This document shows positions 60,560 to 64,000 of a stretch of DNA of 64,000 bases, piece after piece; position 1 is the stretch's first letter, and the number at the start of each line of letters is the position of its first letter. This stretch comes from Deltaproteobacteria bacterium UBA4427 (lineage in GTDB: Bacteria > Myxococcota_A > UBA9160 > UBA4427): NCBI GenBank assembly GCA_002390675.1, contig DGPZ01000195.1:36213-100212 (forward strand). Direction: 5' to 3'. Made by a program: the position numbers and the translations under genes. A model generated the notes under the pieces. It saw nothing but the letters and a program-made list of their open reading frames with translations. It was not told where the DNA came from and made no database searches.

Positions 60560-61765
60560 TCAGTCGAGTGTGCGGAACGCGTTCGTGTGGGTGTCCTTCG
60601 GAAACTCGTCGGGCGCGAGCGGCACGCTCAGTTCGTCCCAAGTCGGTCCGCACTTGTCCGAGATTGGCTTGAGGGCTTCGAGATCGAAGTCATAGAGCTT
60701 GGCGGCATTTAGCCCGAGCATCGCTCGCGTATCGTCCTCGCCGCAGGTGTTGAACGTGTGCCGCAACGCCAAGCGCGTATCGGGGTAGGTGCCTTCGTAG
60801 TGGGGATAATCGCTGCCCCAGAGAATACGCTCTGTGCCGATCACGTCGCGATCCTTGAGCTCCGGCGGGGACGCCGAACTCGCGCCGTAGTAGCAGTTCT
60901 GCTTTGCGTAGAAGCTCGGCGGCTCGGGCGTCGTGACACCCTCAGCGAATTGGAACTCGCCGACCGCGCCTGAAGAGATGCGCTTCCAGGCCATGTCGAG
61001 GCGCTGCAGGGTTTCCGGTACCCAGGCGCACCCGGACTCGGTGATGATGTACTTGAGCTTCGGGAAGCGGTGGAAGACGCCGGACAGAAGTAACTGGCTA
61101 TAGCTTCGGGTTGAGAAGAAGCCGGTTTCGATCAGCCGAATCGGAAGGGAGACGGGAAGGCGTCCGTAGTCTGGGGAGCCTGTGCCGCCGTGGTGATTCA
61201 CGACGAGGCCCGTCTCTTCGAGAAGCGCCCACATAGGGTCGTAGTCCGGGTGATAGAGCGGCTTGATGTAGCCCGTGCAGTCGTCGGGAACGTGCGGGAG
61301 CAGGACACCGCCGCGCAAGTTGTTCTTGGCGATCCACTCGATGTCTTTAATCGCTTCGTCGATGTCGTTCAGATAGACGAGGCCGATGCCGGCGCGCTGG
61401 GCTGGAAATTCGCCGCACCATTCGCTGAGCCATCTGTTATGCGCGCGAATACCTTCGAGGCGCATCAAATAGTCTTCGGGGCGAGGGTTGCCGCAGATGA
61501 GCACGCTCGAGCGGAAGAAGGGCGGAACAGTATTCGGAAAGACGATCTCGCCGACGACGCCTTCTGTCTGCATGTCGCTCATGCGCTCGGCATCGTCCCA
61601 GTTCTTGTGCTTCTTGGATCCGATGTGCTTCTTCTGCGGGTTCTTGTACGAACCTCGCCACTCGTCGAAGAGCGCCTGGTGTTTGGTGTCGAGGTATTCG
61701 CGGTAGCCCGCGACGGAGTTGCCGGCGTGGGTGTCGGAGGAAATGACGATGATCGGATCGCTCAT
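60560..61765 (-). CDS. Amidohydrolase family (amidohydrolase_2) metal-dependent hydrolase
   Basis: The product has 401 residues from ATG 61765; a longer upstream frame is not family-like. It opens with IIVISSDTHAGNSVAGYREYLD (DxHxG metal site), then shows VVNHHGGTGSPDYGRLP, TESGCAWVPETLQRLDMAWK and ILWGSDYPHYEGTYPDTR, the last giving Asp and His ligands. It is the same family as the protein at 27310 but distinct in sequence. Such proteins are common in organisms that degrade aromatic or amide compounds. It is upstream of the UGSC module in the same direction, 125 bases away, and might belong to it. Confidence 0.88.
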   Translation of the reverse strand: MSDPIIVISSDTHAGNSVAGYREYLDTKHQALFDEWRGSYKNPQKKHIGSKKHKNWDDAERMSDMQTEGVVGEIVFPNTVPPFFRSSVLICGNPRPEDYLMRLEGIRAHNRWLSEWCGEFPAQRAGIGLVYLNDIDEAIKDIEWIAKNNLRGGVLLPHVPDDCTGYIKPLYHPDYDPMWALLEETGLVVNHHGGTGSPDYGRLPVSLPIRLIETGFFSTRSYSQLLLSGVFHRFPKLKYIITESGCAWVPETLQRLDMAWKRISSGAVGEFQFAEGVTTPEPPSFYAKQNCYYGASSASPPELKDRDVIGTERILWGSDYPHYEGTYPDTRLALRHTFNTCGEDDTRAMLGLNAAKLYDFDLEALKPISDKCGPTWDELSVPLAPDEFPKDTHTNAFRTLD

Positions 61766-62080
61766 GAAATGCCTTTCGTTTCGTATGGAGGCGCTTGCGG
61801 GTGAGTTCGAAGAGTTCCTTCGAATGATGGCGGGTGCTCTCGGATGCACCCGACACACCGGCGTTTGGGATGGCCCTGCCGGGGCTGATCCGCAATCGGC
61901 TCGGCCGATTGTGTCAAATTCAGAGCATTTAGTCAGCTCCAATCATGTCATTCGCAGGAGAGAAAAATGCGCCATTTGGAGTCCTTCGCGAAGCGATTCT
62001 CTAGGCTGGCGCGATCGCTCTGGGCCAGCGAACCTACGCTCCAGCTGACCCTCTTCTCAATCCCAAAAGGACCCGACAAA

Positions 62081-62527
62081 ATGGCCACTTTCGCCGAAGT
62101 ACCTTGGATCGCAAAGCACATCGAGCTCTATCGCACAGACCCGGAGAAGGCGCATATGTGGGATTCGGCGGAGGCCGGGGGCGAGGGAATGCTGCCCACG
62201 CTTCTGATCACGACGACTGGACGAAAGAGTGGCGAGCCAAGGTCGATTCCATTGATCTACAAAGCGATCGACGGCAATTACGTGATCATCGCCTCGAAGG
62301 GGGGCATGCCGAACCACCCGATCTGGTTCCTAAACCTCGAAGCGAATCCCGCTTGCGAATTGATGGTTGGGGCGAAGCCCGTCTCTGCTCGTGCGCGGAT
62401 CGCCGAGGGCGACGAGCGCGAACGACTTTGGGCAGAACTCCAAGAAATCTATCCGCCCTACGCGGCTTACAAGGTGAGCGCGGGGGATCGGGTGATTCCC
62501 GTCGTGGTCCTCGAGCCTGTCGAATAG
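62081..62527 (+). CDS. Deazaflavin (F420)-dependent nitroreductase family protein (Ddn-like)
   Basis: The product has 148 residues from ATG 62081 (AAAGGA upstream), which is where mycobacterial relatives begin; an ATG at 61967 with AGGAG upstream would add 38 residues. The split beta-barrel features are LLITTTGRKSGEPRSIPLIY, VIIASKGGMPNHPIWFLNLEANP and IYPPYAAY. The family includes F420H2-dependent Ddn reductases and related enzymes. The 315 bases between it and the divergent amidohydrolase gene hold no other gene and must carry both promoters. Together with two LLM proteins this suggests an F420-using organism. Confidence 0.88.
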   Translation: MATFAEVPWIAKHIELYRTDPEKAHMWDSAEAGGEGMLPTLLITTTGRKSGEPRSIPLIYKAIDGNYVIIASKGGMPNHPIWFLNLEANPACELMVGAKPVSARARIAEGDERERLWAELQEIYPPYAAYKVSAGDRVIPVVVLEPVE

Positions 62528-62581
62528 CAGCCTAACAGGTACGCGGTTGCCGAGCACCACGCTCGTACCGTCCCTTTACTG

Positions 62582-63508
62582 CTAAGAGAACGCGTCGGAC
62601 GCGGCTGTGAGTCCGAGAAATGCAACCGTGTCTTCGATTGCATTTCCGGCATCGCAGCCCGCGACGCGCCTGAAATTTCGTGCGCCTTCGGACGGAGGAC
62701 ATGCGTCGCGCGCGTGCTGGACGCCGAGGTTGTCCCATATAACCAAGTCGCCCACTTCCCATTGGTGGACGTATTCGTTCTCAGGGACATACAAATATTC
62801 GTCGAAGATTCTCGTGAGCATCGCCCGACTTTTCGGATCGCCGCGCTCTTCGTCCGAGAGTTCCATGATGCGTTCTGTCTGTTGCAGCGTACACACAAGA
62901 GTCTTGTAGTCGCGGCGCTTCGGGTGTGAGCGAACCATTGGCCAGATGTGGCTTTGCGTTGGCGCCGCCGGATCCGTTCGGCCTTCGAAGGCCGGGCGAG
63001 CGTCGGGTTTCATGGCGGCCAGATCATGGGCGCAAAAGATCGTGTAGGCCTCGATCTGGGCCCTGAGTGCCCGCGGCATTATTTTGAGAGGCCGCGCGTT
63101 GTCATAGAAACGCGTCGTCGTTCCATTCTGTGGGACGTCGACAGCGAAGAGCGAAATCACGTCTGCCGGAAAGGGCGTGTAGGTGTAGTCCATATGCGGC
63201 GTGAGAGGGCCCTCGCGGTAGCCCTCGGTCATGCTGTCGACCCCGTGGCCATCTTGATTAGACACGAAGGAATGCTGATCCCCGGGGAGGCGCTCTTCGA
63301 TCACCTTCGCAAAACCCTCGACGAATGCGACCTGGGCTTCCGTGGTGAGTGCATTTTGATCCCCGAAGACGAGGATCGGATGTTGTTGCCACGCAGCCTC
63401 GATCTGTGTGTCGACTTGCTTCTCGAGGCTGCCCGCCAGCTCTGAGGCCAGATCAATGCCATGTATTCGAGCGGCGATGCCGTTCGTGAGGGGCTCTATC
63501 TCGATCAT
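62582..63508 (-). CDS. TauD/TfdA family 2-oxoglutarate-dependent dioxygenase
   Basis: The product has 308 residues. The iron motif is His105-x-Asp107 (PHMDYTYTPFP) with distal His265 in WDNLGVQHARDACPP, and Arg residues after it for 2-oxoglutarate. N-terminal segments IHGIDLASEL and LVFGDQNALTTEAQVAF are family typical. The substrate is unknown. It is 25 bases downstream of the Rieske oxygenase gene, same direction, so the two may act in one catabolic pathway. Confidence 0.92.
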   Translation of the reverse strand: MIEIEPLTNGIAARIHGIDLASELAGSLEKQVDTQIEAAWQQHPILVFGDQNALTTEAQVAFVEGFAKVIEERLPGDQHSFVSNQDGHGVDSMTEGYREGPLTPHMDYTYTPFPADVISLFAVDVPQNGTTTRFYDNARPLKIMPRALRAQIEAYTIFCAHDLAAMKPDARPAFEGRTDPAAPTQSHIWPMVRSHPKRRDYKTLVCTLQQTERIMELSDEERGDPKSRAMLTRIFDEYLYVPENEYVHQWEVGDLVIWDNLGVQHARDACPPSEGARNFRRVAGCDAGNAIEDTVAFLGLTAASDAFS

Positions 63509-63533
63509 TCCGTTTCCCTCTCACTCGACCCTG

Positions 63534-64000
63534 TTAGGCAGGTCCGCCAGTTATTTCGCTGGGCTCGATTCCTAAGTAGTGCTCGAGATTTCTGTGAGTA
63601 TTCACGACACGCGCTTCTTCGCAGGACAAGCTGATATGTGTGAGGCCCGGCTGGTTTACGCCGCGCTGCGCATTTTTAAGAATATCGACGTCCTGGTTGA
63701 GCACGAAGCCAAAGCCAGCTTGATCCGCAGGCATATCGAGATCGAAGGGTCTCGCCCTCGGAACATCTTTGATCTCTCTCTCGAAACTCATCCCGATCAA
63801 CTCCGAAGTGTCAGCGGTCGCGCCGGGGCGTGCGGATAACACTTGGAGTAGGTCTGCGGAGATGAGGACCGTGAGGTTCGGGAAGATGTTGTATTGATGG
63901 AGGAGCAACATCTCATGATTGCTAAAGCCCGAGAGATCGATTCCCTTCTCATCCTTTTGGTAGGCGCGAATTCGTTCGCCGATCACGTCGACCATGGTCT
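63534..64000 (-). CDS. Rieske non-heme iron oxygenase alpha subunit, C-terminal end (partial)
   Basis: The visible 155 residues are the C-terminal catalytic part of an aromatic ring-hydroxylating oxygenase alpha subunit. The hallmark end EEARVVNTHRNLEHYLGI, LLLHQYNIFPNLTVLIS and FVLNQDVDILKNAQRGVNQPG place an Asp of the mononuclear iron site in FVLNQDVD. The frame is open through the window edge, so the Rieske [2Fe-2S] domain lies outside. It is probably the first gene of a pair with the TauD-type enzyme. Confidence 0.85.
   Translation of the reverse strand, partial: TMVDVIGERIRAYQKDEKGIDLSGFSNHEMLLLHQYNIFPNLTVLISADLLQVLSARPGATADTSELIGMSFEREIKDVPRARPFDLDMPADQAGFGFVLNQDVDILKNAQRGVNQPGLTHISLSCEEARVVNTHRNLEHYLGIEPSEITGGPA

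Noticed and set aside
1..64000. tRNA, rRNA, CRISPR, insertion sequences or prophage genes
   Set aside because: I looked for tRNA T-loops, repeat-spacer arrays, transposase and integrase motifs and found none that held up; a covariance-model scan could still find small RNAs.

Overview
The window looks like a chromosomal segment of an uncultivated, aerobic Gram-negative bacterium with mid-to-high GC. Three features support this. There is an alternative complex III (quinol:cytochrome c oxidoreductase) operon, a PEP-CTERM surface protein, and lipoprotein and Sec signal peptides. Two luciferase-like enzymes and a Ddn-type enzyme suggest deazaflavin (F420) cofactors, and a UGA-decoded UGSC selenoprotein implies a selenocysteine system elsewhere in the genome. 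This mix is reminiscent of uncultured deltaproteobacterial-type lineages (Myxococcota, Desulfobacterota, Binatota), but the placement is inference only. I saw no tRNA, rRNA, CRISPR array, insertion sequence or phage gene.

Layout. 1-2669: end of actC, then actD-actE-actF, with a 47-bp tandem repeat carrying two 15-codon mini-ORFs before actD. 2796-10146: rhomboid protease, SDS-type alkylsulfatase lipoprotein, a protein with three SnoaL-like domains, a luciferase-like oxidoreductase and a methyltransferase. 10606-21204: a tightly overlapping MoxR/DUF58/Bat operon of seven genes, in which BatB (VWA) and BatC (TPR) are fused into a 1222-residue coiled-coil protein. 21302-27251: inositol-phosphate synthase, FMN reductase, an unannotated 59-residue gene, arylsulfatase, truncated hemoglobin, GST and an alcohol-dehydrogenase remnant. 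27310-32792: mostly minus-strand metabolic genes (amidohydrolase, SDR, HtpX, FAD oxidoreductase) and a peroxiredoxin-like protein.

32839-39494 is a light-response-type locus. It holds a DUF393 protein and a sigma-70-family factor, divergent from a CarH/LitR-like MerR regulator, an FAD oxidoreductase and a photolyase. An SRPBCC protein and a DUF523-DUF1722 protein follow. Repeated TTGTCTA sites lie between the divergent operons, and a 16-bp box is shared by two of the promoters. The regulator has Arg where the cobalamin-ligating His is expected, so B12 light sensing may have been lost or changed.

39549-56872: a lipoprotein, potassium channel, F420-type enzyme, TauD dioxygenase, sterol-desaturase family protein, DksA/TraR protein, modABC molybdate transporter, a PCu(A)C-like protein with no histidine, a cytochrome c-PQQ dehydrogenase fusion, SDR, DUF4212/sodium-solute symporter and a P450.

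57805-64000: a PEP-CTERM protein and a strong bidirectional terminator, then on the minus strand the UGSC selenoprotein (in-frame TGA at 58955-58957 followed by Gly-Ser-Cys and a SECIS-like hairpin), its neighbour of unknown function and an amidohydrolase. A Ddn-like protein, a second TauD dioxygenase and the end of a Rieske oxygenase alpha subunit complete the window. The many small-molecule oxidoreductases and hydrolases suggest broad catabolism of organic compounds.
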